Positions 29,434-38,471 of a stretch of 46,505 nucleotides of DNA are shown one piece after another. Made by a program: the position numbers and the translations under genes. Below the pieces are notes generated by a model. The model was not told the DNA's origin, searched no databases, and was given only the letters and a program-made list of their open reading frames with translations. The number at the start of each line of letters is the position of its first letter. The first letter of the stretch is position 1. The stretch is taken from the IMG/VR virus record IMGVR_UViG_3300044838_000022, positions 1 through 46,505 of that record, one strand, 5' to 3'. The stretch is from a virus.

Positions 29434-30558
29434 ATGACTTCTAGCCAATTGTATCCTGACGTTCTTGACGGTTCATCGGTAGCGGGTAAATTCTCTGCTC
29501 CGATTTTTCAGCCGATTGGAGTTGAAGGAGCAGCAAATGCAAGTGCTACAGCAAACGTAGCTCAGGTTTATCAAGTGTCGAGGCCGTCTGAGGCTGATAC
29601 GCTTTTTGGTGTTTGTTCGCTTACTGATCTTATTAAATTCCTTCTTGATCGTGGCGCTGGCCCTGTGTGGGCCGTTGCTTCAAAGAAGGCTTCGCCCGTT
29701 CTTGCGGAGCGTCAGGTTGCGTGGGCGAACCTTGAGGCGTATGTAAATCCAATGATTCGCATTCGTCTAACAGATTCAACTACTCAGGCTGATCTAGTTG
29801 CTCTTGCTACTTCTGCTGTAAATGCCGAGCTAGTTGGAAATAAGCAGACAGCAATTGTAGGAATGCCATCGGGTACCTCAAAGGCAAATCTCATTGCGGC
29901 AGCAACAGCAATTGGCAGTAAGCGTGGTGTTCTTGTCGGCCCTGGCGTGTATGACAACGTTCCTACACTTCAGAGCGGTGCATTTGCTGCCGCTGCGGTA
30001 GCTGCTGAAGTATCTCGTAATTCCGATCCGGCAGACGACCTTGATCTTCTGACGCTTCCTAATTTGACTGGAATTGAAAAGGATTCAGTTGGAAATCCTG
30101 TGTTTAGAGTCAAGGTAGCTTCTGGATCGGTTGTAAATGATCTTGAAGACTTGCTTCAGGGTGGTGTGTCACCGCTTCAAGCTAATCCTACTGGCGGTGT
30201 GAGAATTACACATCTTCGCACGACGTACACAACTGATGGGTCATTCGATTCATTGCAGACTCGGCTTATTGCAGATCAGGTATTTGTCGATGTGAAGGAA
30301 TATCTGCTTAGCGCAGGCTTCCTTCGCCTGGCAAATTCAGAGCGTGTTCGTGGCCTTATCAAGAGCGGCGTTGAGGCTGTCCTGGATGAGCGGCAGGACT
30401 GGATTCAGCCGAAGGTTCAGCCGGACGGCACAACGGGTTACAACGTGTCTGTCTCATCGAGTCTGGATGAGCGTCAGGTGACTGTAAGTTATGAGGGCAA
30501 GGTAGTTCGTGGAATTTCAACGATCCTTGTCGCAGCGACTTTAGAGATTCCCGTCTAG
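29434..30558 (+). CDS. Tail sheath protein
   Basis: 374 aa. N-terminus GVEGAANASATANVAQVY and SRPSEADTLFGVCSLTDLIK, a central Rossmann-like insertion (KQTAIVGMPSGTSKANLI), and a conserved C-terminal domain with GVRITHLRTTYTTDGSFDSL, VFVDVKEYLLSAGFLRLAN and the final strand ISTILVAATLEIPV. It shows that this phage has a contractile tail. AGGAGGG before the ATG. Somewhat shorter than T4 sheath, similar to PBSX/Mu-type sheaths. Confidence 0.88.
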   Translation: MTSSQLYPDVLDGSSVAGKFSAPIFQPIGVEGAANASATANVAQVYQVSRPSEADTLFGVCSLTDLIKFLLDRGAGPVWAVASKKASPVLAERQVAWANLEAYVNPMIRIRLTDSTTQADLVALATSAVNAELVGNKQTAIVGMPSGTSKANLIAAATAIGSKRGVLVGPGVYDNVPTLQSGAFAAAAVAAEVSRNSDPADDLDLLTLPNLTGIEKDSVGNPVFRVKVASGSVVNDLEDLLQGGVSPLQANPTGGVRITHLRTTYTTDGSFDSLQTRLIADQVFVDVKEYLLSAGFLRLANSERVRGLIKSGVEAVLDERQDWIQPKVQPDGTTGYNVSVSSSLDERQVTVSYEGKVVRGISTILVAATLEIPV

Positions 30559-30573
30559 GAGGGGGTGTAATTT

Positions 30574-31026
30574 ATGGCGTTTCGCGCAATGAGTTGGCAA
30601 TATATTGCTGGGTTTTTTGACGGCGAAGGCTGTGTGGATTGCCGTATTACAAAACTCCCTAGTAACAGAACTGGAAGACAATTTAGATGTAAGATTTATC
30701 AAAATACGGCGACTGTTCTCAGAGCTATCCAGGAATATCTAACAGAATACGATATCCCATCCAGACTTGAGCATTCTGTAGTTAAGGCAAAATTCAGAAG
30801 TGAGAAATATAATTACGACTATGAAAATAAAGATAAGTATGCTCTGGTAATTCCTGGCGCTGAGGCTACTTATTGCTTCCTTCTTGAAATTATGCCGTAT
30901 CTAATTGTTAAGCTAGAAGAAGCTGAGCGAGTAATCGCAGAATTGGAGGAGTTAAGCGATATGGCACAAAAAGGGTTGCTGCACCCACGAGCAGCGTCAG
31001 CTTATAAGAACCTGAGGGAAGTGTAA
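30574..31026 (+). CDS. LAGLIDADG-type homing endonuclease between sheath and tube genes
   Basis: 150 aa. WQYIAGFFDGEGCVDCRI is a single LAGLIDADG motif with the catalytic acidic residue; a second half with VIPGAEATYCFLLEIMPYLI completes the fold, and the C-terminus is helical. Ribosome-binding site GGAGGGGG upstream. It sits between two always-linked tail genes, which marks it as a mobile insertion. Its start MAFRAMS resembles the start MAFLEAIS of the following tube gene. Appears intact, unlike the copy at 19573. Confidence 0.88.
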   Translation: MAFRAMSWQYIAGFFDGEGCVDCRITKLPSNRTGRQFRCKIYQNTATVLRAIQEYLTEYDIPSRLEHSVVKAKFRSEKYNYDYENKDKYALVIPGAEATYCFLLEIMPYLIVKLEEAERVIAELEELSDMAQKGLLHPRAASAYKNLREV

Positions 31027-31030
31027 TTAG

Positions 31031-31423
31031 GTGGCCTTCTTGGAAGCAATTTCTGCCCCCGACCTTGGTATCCTTGTCGCAGGTAAGGACTTTGCGGCTA
31101 TGCAGGATATGACCGAGGAATTTGGTCAGGATATTACATGGCGTGGTGCGTTTGGTTCTGATGGCCCTGTGCTTAGGACAATTCGACGGTCAGATGAAAA
31201 TACAGTTCGGTTCTCGGCAATTATTCTCAAGTCTGGTGCTGATAAGGGAATGAATGACGAGTCCAAAATGCTCGATATCCGAGACTTTGATGTTCAGGTA
31301 AGCCGTGGCAACGTTCACAAGACCTATCGTGGTTGTAACTGGCGCCGAATTTCAATCAACTCAACTCTAGACCAAGTTACAATCGACGTTGATATTAGCG
31401 TACCGGGGTTCGTGAGAAATTAA
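31031..31423 (+). CDS. Tail tube protein
   Basis: 130 aa, GTG start. Contains QDMTEEFGQDITWRGAFGSD and VDISVPGFVRN; strands and size match PBSX XkdM/Mu-type tube proteins. Normally directly downstream of the sheath gene; here a homing endonuclease separates them. Forms the inner tube through which DNA passes. Confidence 0.75.
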   Translation: MAFLEAISAPDLGILVAGKDFAAMQDMTEEFGQDITWRGAFGSDGPVLRTIRRSDENTVRFSAIILKSGADKGMNDESKMLDIRDFDVQVSRGNVHKTYRGCNWRRISINSTLDQVTIDVDISVPGFVRN

Positions 31424-31737
31424 TGGATTCCCTAGAGAGAATTGCAACTGCCCTGGAAAAAATTGCTAGTGATCCAGAAATTGAAATTCACGCAGGCCCA
31501 CCTATTTGCCCGCATTGTGGGCAATTCGATCCAGACATTGAAGTACCAGCAAATCCAACCATGCGCGGCAAGCTAGGAAATTACATCGTTGCAGTAACTT
31601 GTGTGCATTGCCAGAAAGTCATGTATGGCGTAATTGAATCATACTCAATGCACGCATCACTTGAAACCGTAGCCCTTGAACTAGAAAGCCCGGAGCGGAA
31701 GGAAATGTTCAGTGGAAAGCCTCTCGTCACAAATTAA
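31423..31737 (+). CDS. Zinc-ribbon protein near the tail assembly chaperone
   Basis: 104 aa. CPHCGQFDPD and later CVHCQKVMYGV form a two-knuckle zinc ribbon. The N-terminus is a helix (LERIATALEKIASD). It overlaps the next gene by 26 nt. Tail-assembly helper by position; function unknown. Confidence 0.65.
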   Translation: MDSLERIATALEKIASDPEIEIHAGPPICPHCGQFDPDIEVPANPTMRGKLGNYIVAVTCVHCQKVMYGVIESYSMHASLETVALELESPERKEMFSGKPLVTN

Positions 31738-32347
31738 AGAACGTAGACTAGACCGCATGAGGATGGGTCAGTCTGCGTGTGAATTCGTAGAATTAATCAG
31801 TGATCCTGAAATGCGCGTGGCAATCGTACCCCTAACTGAATCAGAGCTTGAACGTTGTATTGAGGCTGCTGCAAAGGTAATGATGGGCGTTGAGGAGAAT
31901 AGGCTTAGTCTGGAATACCGTGAGCGTGTTCAAACGCGCGAAATTGTTTTCAGGTCTATCAGACAAGAGGCCGATCTTGCTCAACAGGGATTTAGCTCAG
32001 CATCAGAAATGACAGACGTTCTCGATGCAGCGGATATCAACCATATTTGGGATAATTATCTTGAGATGGTTGATAGAAGCTCACCGGCGATTGACGGAAT
32101 TCCGCCGGAAGAGTTTGAAAATTTAAAAGTAGTCTTGCAGACTCTCGATTGGAGCGCGCTATCTGGCAAACAATGGTACGCTGCAAAACGCTTCCTTTCA
32201 GCACTTTCGCAGACGCTACTCCTGGGCAAATTACATGGGTCTGGCTTAGCACAACCGTCGATGACGACGAGCGAAAGCGAAACACCTGTCTTGAATGCCG
32301 AGAGAAGCAACGACATCGACATTGCGAATCTTGTGGAAAGCGCTTAA
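31712..32347 (+). CDS. Tail assembly chaperone, G-like product
   Basis: 211 aa, GTG start. Helical, with LTESELERCIEAAAKVMMG and EMTDVLDAADINHIWDNYLE. Placed between tube and tape measure, the standard location of the G/GT chaperone. A second open frame (-1) continues to 32442. The zero frame contains A AAT TTA at 32119-32125, a standard -1 slippery heptamer, right where the -1 frame becomes open. The chaperone would coat the tape measure protein before tail assembly. Confidence 0.75.
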   Translation: MESLSSQIKERRLDRMRMGQSACEFVELISDPEMRVAIVPLTESELERCIEAAAKVMMGVEENRLSLEYRERVQTREIVFRSIRQEADLAQQGFSSASEMTDVLDAADINHIWDNYLEMVDRSSPAIDGIPPEEFENLKVVLQTLDWSALSGKQWYAAKRFLSALSQTLLLGKLHGSGLAQPSMTTSESETPVLNAERSNDIDIANLVESA

Positions 32348-32442
32348 CCGACGCTTCAAGTCTGCCAAAAGAACTGCAAGACCAAATTTATAGGCCAAGA
32401 GATTCAATGAGTGAGGAAGAACTAAGAGCATTAGGCGAATGA
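32119..32442 (+). CDS. -1 frameshift extension of the chaperone (T-like, zinc ribbon)
   Basis: Frame -1 relative to the G-like gene, open from 32119 to the stop at 32442. It contains CLECREKQRHRHCESCGKRL, a four-Cys zinc ribbon, then SMSEEELRALGE. No start codon with a ribbon-compatible ribosome-binding site is visible, so expression by frameshifting is the simplest reading; the fusion would be about 243 aa. The heptamer AAATTTA lies about 75 codons before the G-like stop, earlier than usual, so another shift point cannot be excluded. It ends with ATGA overlapping the tape measure start. Confidence 0.55.
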   Translation, partial: KFKSSLADSRLERAIWQTMVRCKTLPFSTFADATPGQITWVWLSTTVDDDERKRNTCLECREKQRHRHCESCGKRLTDASSLPKELQDQIYRPRDSMSEEELRALGE

Positions 32443-34454
32443 GTTCAATTACTAACATCATTAGAACTGTTTGGACGACTGACGGCCAAGGCCGCGTCCG
32501 CGCTGCTATCGGAGAAATGTCCGGTGGTCTTCAGCAGCTTACTCGCGGATCAACCGAGTATGGCCGCCAAACAGGATATTTAAACAATCAGCTACGCGCT
32601 CTTGGTACAACGTTCAGGTACTCACTTGCAGGCGCAGCAATTTTTGGTGCCTACAAAATGATTACGACGTTGCAAGATACACAAAAGCAATTGGCCCTGA
32701 TTGGCTTCCTTGGTCAAGAATCATTTGGTAGCTTGAATGAAGGTGTGTACGGGGCAGACCGTCGCCTTCAGGATTTTTACAAGAATGCTCAGTCAGGTGC
32801 AAGAGAAGCGCTTACAGACGTTAGTTCATTCAACGATGCTCTAATTAACCTTTTCTCAACTGTTCAGCATCTAAACCCACAAACTGCAATTAAAATGACC
32901 ACTGTACTTTCTCAGGCAGCCCAGCTTGCACAGATCACTCCTGAGGAAATGACTAAGGCTACGGCTGGTCTTGTTCAGTCATATGCCGGTCAAAAGGGGC
33001 AGAACCTCAAAAATTATGGTGGGTTCAGTCGAGCATTCGTTAATTTGATTTCTACTGTTCCTGGTACCGCAGACTATGGCCCGCAGATCGCTCAGCAAAT
33101 TCCAGGGCTAGCGGCTGTAGGTCAGCTAGGTAAAATGTCACCACAACAGCTTCTTGGGCTGTTTACGACAGTCCTTAGAACCGGCGTTCAGCCGTCTACA
33201 GGCGGCCGAGGACTTCAGTACCTCTTACAGAGCATCTTCTTGCCCAACAAGACGCACACAGCGGCTCTCGCACAGGCTGGGGTGACTCCTAGCTTGGTTC
33301 AGCAGCACGGGGGCTTGTGGGCCTTTAACAAGGTTCTTGCTCATGCTCGTGGCTTGGGCTTCTCTGGTAAGCAACAAAAAAGAGTTGCAAATTTGTCTGA
33401 TGAACAAGTTGATCTGATTGACCAAGACCCGAGTGCGATGAGAGGATTGGGAATTTCAGGAGCAGGACTTACTTGGTTGAACAGCGCCATTGGACGAATT
33501 CATGGTATTCGTACTTTTGCTCAAATTGCCAGCCAGGGAAATAAATATCAAAGTGATATTGTGGCTACATCGAAAGCGTGGGCAGATACAGCCGAGTCTG
33601 TTAAGAAATTTAAAGATTCTGTTGATAGGTTCCAGAAGGATCAGCCGCTTAAGGCAGCAGCAATTTCACTCGATAACCTACGCCGTGATGTAATTTCAAG
33701 TCTTTCTCCGGTAGTCAGCCCAGCAGCGCATGATCTTGATGTTGTTGCGCGAGCAGGGCATAGGCATACAACAATTGAACACGCAGCCGTATATGGCCTG
33801 GGTGCCGCTCTTGGTCTGTCAGCCCTTAGGCGTATGCGTGGGGGTGGTGGAATAATGGGTGGTGCTGGACGGTTGTTTGGTGGTGCTGCATTAATTCAAA
33901 GTGCAGCTAATCCAACAAATGTTCCTACAGGTTCAGCTTCTAATCCATTCTTTGTTTATGTGCTAAGCCAACTTTCAAATCCATCTACTCCTGGTGGAGT
34001 AATTGGAAAAACTGGAAAAACAGCAGAGGGTAATGTGAGTAGAGCAAGCAGACTAAGTAGAGCGGCAGGCAGGCTTTCAGTATACGGAGCAATTGGCATA
34101 GCTGGCTTTGAGACAGGTCAATATGCCGCGCATCATTATATTTTGGGTGCAACCAAGGGAACAAATGATGCAATTGAAGGGTTCCTAGGATTTGGCCCTA
34201 ATTCCAATAAGGGTAGTGGTAGCATTCTGAATGTAATTGGTGCTCATCGGGGAGGCAGAGGAGTTCCTTATCAATTCCAGTCACCGATGCAACAAATTAC
34301 GGGTCGGGCAGATGTGTATGTAAATGTAGATGCGTTTGACCACAACGGAAAGCCTGTTTCAAAACGAGTCCATGTTCCAGTAACTCTCATTCCGAATAAA
34401 AATGGAGTAACACCTACACATCGTGGCAAGCCTAAGACTCAGAAAGGCAATTGA
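32439..34454 (+). CDS. Tape measure protein
   Basis: 671 aa. N-terminus typical of tape measures: VRAAIGEMSGGLQQLTRG, YLNNQLRALGTTFRYSLAG and AAIFGAYKMITTLQDTQKQL. The rest is helical with hydrophobic Gly/Ala-rich segments (GLGAALGLSALRRMRGGGG). Sets tail length; 671 residues predict roughly 100 nm at about 1.5 angstrom per residue. Start overlaps the frameshift product's stop. No lytic domain is visible. Confidence 0.8.
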   Translation: MSSITNIIRTVWTTDGQGRVRAAIGEMSGGLQQLTRGSTEYGRQTGYLNNQLRALGTTFRYSLAGAAIFGAYKMITTLQDTQKQLALIGFLGQESFGSLNEGVYGADRRLQDFYKNAQSGAREALTDVSSFNDALINLFSTVQHLNPQTAIKMTTVLSQAAQLAQITPEEMTKATAGLVQSYAGQKGQNLKNYGGFSRAFVNLISTVPGTADYGPQIAQQIPGLAAVGQLGKMSPQQLLGLFTTVLRTGVQPSTGGRGLQYLLQSIFLPNKTHTAALAQAGVTPSLVQQHGGLWAFNKVLAHARGLGFSGKQQKRVANLSDEQVDLIDQDPSAMRGLGISGAGLTWLNSAIGRIHGIRTFAQIASQGNKYQSDIVATSKAWADTAESVKKFKDSVDRFQKDQPLKAAAISLDNLRRDVISSLSPVVSPAAHDLDVVARAGHRHTTIEHAAVYGLGAALGLSALRRMRGGGGIMGGAGRLFGGAALIQSAANPTNVPTGSASNPFFVYVLSQLSNPSTPGGVIGKTGKTAEGNVSRASRLSRAAGRLSVYGAIGIAGFETGQYAAHHYILGATKGTNDAIEGFLGFGPNSNKGSGSILNVIGAHRGGRGVPYQFQSPMQQITGRADVYVNVDAFDHNGKPVSKRVHVPVTLIPNKNGVTPTHRGKPKTQKGN

Positions 34455-35212
34455 TGATTGGCCCTCCTGTTGTAACGGCTAAAGCAACTGGCGAAGTAAA
34501 CGATGACGAATTTATCGGAGTTGATCCTTCGCGTTATACAGTTCTGCTTGGTACGTTCCACAGGCCGACGCTCTCTGTCCCTGGTGGGCCAGAATTTGAA
34601 TGGCCGCTTGGTACTGAAGGATTTTCGCGTAGTGGGTCTGCTGCTCTTGGGATTCATCGGTACATTGGTGATAATGCTGCGGTTGTAGATGTGATGCACA
34701 ATGAAGAAGGTCGAATTGAAATGAGCGGCCTCTTCCCTGGTAAGACCGGAAATGAAAATATGATGGCCTTGGAAGATGTGCTCGTTCGTAATACTCCAAA
34801 GACCGGAAAATTGCTATCTCTTCCTGGCGTCCTGAAGGATATCCAACACGTTGCTGCTGAGTCATGGTCATTTAACCATGAAGAGGGAGACTGGACAGAC
34901 TCAATTGCGTATACTGTCTCGTTTGTAATTGTAGGTACAGGGTCTATAGTTAAAGTTCCTAAGGTGACACTTCCAAACCCCAACCCAACAACAAAGGTTA
35001 GCCGAGGAAAGCCTACGCATATTTTCAAAGTGCGTGATGGTACTCGTACACTTCGCGCAGTAGCAAAATTGAAATATGGTAAGCCAACCCTCTGGACTAA
35101 AATTTATGGTTTAAATAAACCAATCCTTACGAGTTTTCTGAAGAAAAATAATTTGTCGCTCCATCAGCTTCCCACTCGCCTTCTTCCAATTGGGATGGCA
35201 CTAAGATTCTGA
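34454..35212 (+). CDS. LysM baseplate protein (XkdP-like)
   Basis: 252 aa. N-terminal baseplate domain (VLLGTFHRPTLSVPGGPEFE, AVVDVMHNEEGRIEMSGLFP). The C-terminal 55 residues form a LysM-type module: THIFKVRDGTRTLRAVAKLK, then TKIYGLNKPIL, ending RLLPIGMAL. Such proteins join tube and hub. ATG at 34454 is used; the TTG at 34451 overlaps the previous stop. Place and domain order match PBSX xkdP. Confidence 0.75.
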   Translation: MIGPPVVTAKATGEVNDDEFIGVDPSRYTVLLGTFHRPTLSVPGGPEFEWPLGTEGFSRSGSAALGIHRYIGDNAAVVDVMHNEEGRIEMSGLFPGKTGNENMMALEDVLVRNTPKTGKLLSLPGVLKDIQHVAAESWSFNHEEGDWTDSIAYTVSFVIVGTGSIVKVPKVTLPNPNPTTKVSRGKPTHIFKVRDGTRTLRAVAKLKYGKPTLWTKIYGLNKPILTSFLKKNNLSLHQLPTRLLPIGMALRF

Positions 35213-35415
35213 TGGTTGTAAAAAACAGGCATAAGAAGGTTGCTGACAGGTTCAGACGATGGCAGCACAATCATCAATATTTTTCTATTGAGCATCAAGA
35301 GCGTGTATTTAACCGTATGGCAGATGAAGAGTTTAGGCGTGAGAACATAAAAAAGGCCGAGGCAAGGCGCGTAAGAGAAAATGAAGGCAAGAGCAGTCGT
35401 TACGACAAAGTTTGA
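35212..35415 (+). CDS. 67-aa highly charged protein
   Basis: Rich in Arg, Lys, Glu and Asn: VADRFRRWQHNHQYFSIEHQ and RRENIKKAEARRVRENEG. A helical, charged small protein; overlaps the next gene by 35 nt. Family not recognised. Confidence 0.55.
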   Translation: MVVKNRHKKVADRFRRWQHNHQYFSIEHQERVFNRMADEEFRRENIKKAEARRVRENEGKSSRYDKV

Positions 35416-37576
35416 GGGCAAAGGATATCGCCCTCGTGTAATTGACCGTGTAGAATCCTACACGGTTGATTCAGCTATGGATACGGATGCCGATTCATGG
35501 TCAATGCAATTGGGCTTTGACGATGATCTTCTTGCCGTGCTCAAGCGCGATGCTGAAGTTCGTGTAAATCTATACGCAATTTCTGACTCAATACTTTCAC
35601 TGGCTACAGGTTTCACTGATGAAATTGCAATCAGTGACGATGGTTCTCTTGTACTGAGCGGTAGGGATATGACCGCCGTTGCTGTTGATTCAGTAGCCGA
35701 GCCTGGAAAGTGGAAGTGGGTTCGTCCCGATCAGCTTGTAGCAAAGCAAGCTCGTCAATTGAAAATTGGGGATAGACTTGACCTTGACAAAGCGCCTGCT
35801 CAGAAGAATATTTACACTGATGGCTCGGAAACATATTGGGAATTCTGGTACCGCTTCTATCGCCGACGCGCTGGGTGGATTTGGGCTGAAGCTGATGGGC
35901 TGATCCGAGCCGGTAAGCTAAATTACGATATGGCCCCGGTATATAAGTTCGGATCGTCTGCTGGTATGAAATCATCGGCTTCTCGTGAAAATTGGATTCC
36001 TGTTGAATCAGTTACGTTCACCAAGACCACTCAGAAGCGCGTTGGTGAAGTAATTATGATTGGGCATAGAGGAACAGTTCCATTTATTGCTCGATCTTCT
36101 GACCCGACTACTAGGGATTGGATTAAGCGGCCTAGAAAAATTATTGATAACAGCAATGTAAAATCACAGAAGGAAGCTATCCATGAGTTGTGGGAAGAAA
36201 TCCATGAGTCCAAGATTGGTTCTCTTGAAATTTCGCTAACGGTTTGGAATCCTGGATTCATCATTCGCCAGAACCGAATGGCTACTGTAAATATCCCTAA
36301 AGTTGGAATTCGTGGAACGTTCTTCGTTGTCGGGGCAAAGACAGTAGGCTCAACGTCAGGCGGTGTGTGGCAGGAAATTCGCTTGCGCGAGAAGAACTAC
36401 GCAATCTCTAGGCGCGTCCCTGATGATCCTAAGCTCTCCGAAGACCCGTCACAGGCAATAGCTAGCGGCCTGGGTGCAAACCTCGGGCTTCCTAGACAGA
36501 ATTGGTCTGACTATTTTATTCAGGCTACACAGAAATTTCATGGTGCTTGGGACTTCAACCTCTTCTGCGCTGTACTGCTTGGAATTTGCCAGCACGAGAC
36601 TGGATTCCGCAATGTACGAGAGGGCGGTAACTCTGAGTGGTATCCGCGTCCTGATAAATCTGATTACTTGTCAGACCAAGCTAAGCACTCGGTTCAGGGC
36701 GTAGTGGACGCTAGTAAATCTTCCCCTGCTACTTTCCAATCTGATTTGGCTAAGTGGGAAGATGCATTTGCAAATTCAGCAGGCAACCCTAAAAATCCAT
36801 ATAAGCGTGAAGCTGGGGTAGGGCCAATGCAGCTTACTACTGCATCGTATAAGGATGATGCGGATGAGATGGGAAATAAAAAGGGTGAGCTTGATGGCGC
36901 TCGATGGCAACCAAAATTCAACATCTTTTCTGGTGCCAAGGCATTTGCTGGAAAGCTTAGTGGGCTGCCAATCAATGATAATAATATTTGGGATGGTGTA
37001 AGAAGGTACAATGGTGATGGCCCTAGAGCTTATGCTTATATGCTGACAATTAAAAAGGACGTAGAGGCAAATTGGTTGCCTCAGATAAAACTTGCTAGAC
37101 AGTCCTCATCGCAGGAGGCTAAAACTGCAACGCAGGATATTGCGAATACAAGCAAGGGGCTTCGTGAAGAGGTATTGAACAATCCTCTAATTGAGTTCAG
37201 TCGCGCGTCGCAGAAGACAGATATTCAGTCAGGCCAGATCGCAGATGAAGTTCTTCGCGGTATCTTGCTTGTAGTAAAGAATTGGTATTTTACAAACAAC
37301 CTTCGACCTAACGCAACAATCACAGCCCTTAAGTCTGACCATGATGTAAATACTTCTGAGGGTAGGGTATCCGCCCATTCAACCGGCCATGCTGTAGACC
37401 TTGGTTTTTACAATCCTTCAAATGCGGCAGGGCCAATGGCATGGATGAATAAAAATCGTGAGCTTCTTGGGTTCAAGCAACTCATAGGGCCAACAGATTA
37501 TCTTGTCTACCCAAAGGGAATTTATGATTCCAAAACTTTGGGTGAGCATGATAACCATATTCACCTGGGCTGGTAA
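35381..37576 (+). CDS. Baseplate hub with two cell-wall-degrading domains
   Basis: 731 aa. N-terminal 350 residues resemble the XkdQ/gpD-type hub (DRVESYTVDSAMDTDADSW, SWSMQLGFDDDLLAVLKR, GTVPFIARSSDPTTRDW). Residues about 370-580 look like a lysozyme/transglycosylase module: LLGICQHETGFRNVREGG with a candidate catalytic Glu, and VRRYNGDGPRAYAYMLTI. The last 130 residues are an M15/VanY-like peptidase: SAHSTGHAVDLGF (HxxxxxxD-type) and HDNHIHLGW. So glycan and peptide bonds could both be cut at the tail tip during entry. Confidence 0.8.
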   Translation: MKARAVVTTKFEGKGYRPRVIDRVESYTVDSAMDTDADSWSMQLGFDDDLLAVLKRDAEVRVNLYAISDSILSLATGFTDEIAISDDGSLVLSGRDMTAVAVDSVAEPGKWKWVRPDQLVAKQARQLKIGDRLDLDKAPAQKNIYTDGSETYWEFWYRFYRRRAGWIWAEADGLIRAGKLNYDMAPVYKFGSSAGMKSSASRENWIPVESVTFTKTTQKRVGEVIMIGHRGTVPFIARSSDPTTRDWIKRPRKIIDNSNVKSQKEAIHELWEEIHESKIGSLEISLTVWNPGFIIRQNRMATVNIPKVGIRGTFFVVGAKTVGSTSGGVWQEIRLREKNYAISRRVPDDPKLSEDPSQAIASGLGANLGLPRQNWSDYFIQATQKFHGAWDFNLFCAVLLGICQHETGFRNVREGGNSEWYPRPDKSDYLSDQAKHSVQGVVDASKSSPATFQSDLAKWEDAFANSAGNPKNPYKREAGVGPMQLTTASYKDDADEMGNKKGELDGARWQPKFNIFSGAKAFAGKLSGLPINDNNIWDGVRRYNGDGPRAYAYMLTIKKDVEANWLPQIKLARQSSSQEAKTATQDIANTSKGLREEVLNNPLIEFSRASQKTDIQSGQIADEVLRGILLVVKNWYFTNNLRPNATITALKSDHDVNTSEGRVSAHSTGHAVDLGFYNPSNAAGPMAWMNKNRELLGFKQLIGPTDYLVYPKGIYDSKTLGEHDNHIHLGW

Positions 37577-37929
37577 TGGTCACGCTTGAAGAGTGGAACA
37601 GTATTTATGCAGCTATTCAGAAAGAAATTTCTCAGTCCACAAATTTCTTTTCTCAAGTTGAGGTAATCAAAGTTGATGAAGAACGAAAGCTCATCTACGC
37701 CTCCGAATTCGGAGATACTCCGATTCCTCTTGTTGGATTTCGATACACGGCGAGTTATTACAATGACAATGGAAGTTCAGTAAGCCTCAAAAAGTCTACA
37801 ACTGAACCTGACCTGCCCAAAGTTGGCGACCTCGTGCTCGTCGCTCGTAACTTAGGTAGTAGAAGAATGCCGCGTTGTCTTGGAATAATTTTCGGTCGTG
37901 AATATATTGAGCAGGGGCTAGGGTCATAA
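37576..37929 (+). CDS. Baseplate spike/OB-fold protein (XkdR-like)
   Basis: 117 aa, start overlaps hub stop. Helical start (WNSIYAAIQKEISQST) then a beta-rich OB-like region (FSQVEVIKVDEERKLIYASE, VGDLVLVARNLGSRRMPR). Position after the hub and before gp25 matches XkdR/gp45-type proteins. Short length is consistent with only the OB part. Confidence 0.55.
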   Translation: MVTLEEWNSIYAAIQKEISQSTNFFSQVEVIKVDEERKLIYASEFGDTPIPLVGFRYTASYYNDNGSSVSLKKSTTEPDLPKVGDLVLVARNLGSRRMPRCLGIIFGREYIEQGLGS

Positions 37930-37972
37930 ATGACGCGCGTCAGGGGGAGTCGCTAACAATGGGTGAACAAAA

Positions 37973-38446
37973 GTGACCGATCACTTGGAGGATAGAATCA
38001 ATGACAGAGACTATTTCTCAAAGTTTCTGAATGAGCGTGATCGAAGAATGGAGGAGCGTTTTCGCGCGCAGAAAAGAGAAGTAGAGGTAGCGTTTGATAA
38101 ATATGCAGCCGAAAAGGAAGCCGACCTAGTAGAGATACGTCGCCGCCTCGTAGACTTGAACCATGCGCATGAACAAGCGCGCGAAAAGGATCGTGAATTT
38201 ATCAACCGTGAAGTCTACGACAAACAAATGGAGCGGATCGGCGATGATGTTAAGTCGCTCAGCAATGAGGTAAAGACCGCAGCCGAGCCTGTTGCTGCCG
38301 CTTTGGTTGACCAGGACAAACGCAACAGTGAGCGCTTTAGCAAGATAGAAAATACTCTCTCTAAAATGGTTGGCGCTCTGGTACTTGCGTCGTTTGCAAT
38401 ACCAATACTTACCGGGTTTGTGACGTACTTGGTAACACGAAAATAA
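37973..38446 (+). CDS. Coiled-coil protein with C-terminal membrane anchor
   Basis: 157 aa, GTG start with GGTGA upstream. Residues 15-110 form a long charged coiled coil (RFRAQKREVEVAFDKYAAEK). The C-terminal 25 residues are a transmembrane helix (MVGALVLASFAIPILTGFVT) with a short basic end. Resembles small phage membrane proteins sometimes near lysis genes; a holin-associated or adsorption role is possible. It interrupts the baseplate genes. Confidence 0.65.
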   Translation: MTDHLEDRINDRDYFSKFLNERDRRMEERFRAQKREVEVAFDKYAAEKEADLVEIRRRLVDLNHAHEQAREKDREFINREVYDKQMERIGDDVKSLSNEVKTAAEPVAAALVDQDKRNSERFSKIENTLSKMVGALVLASFAIPILTGFVTYLVTRK

Positions 38447-38471
38447 CGTAGGAATAGGAAAGTAGAATAAA

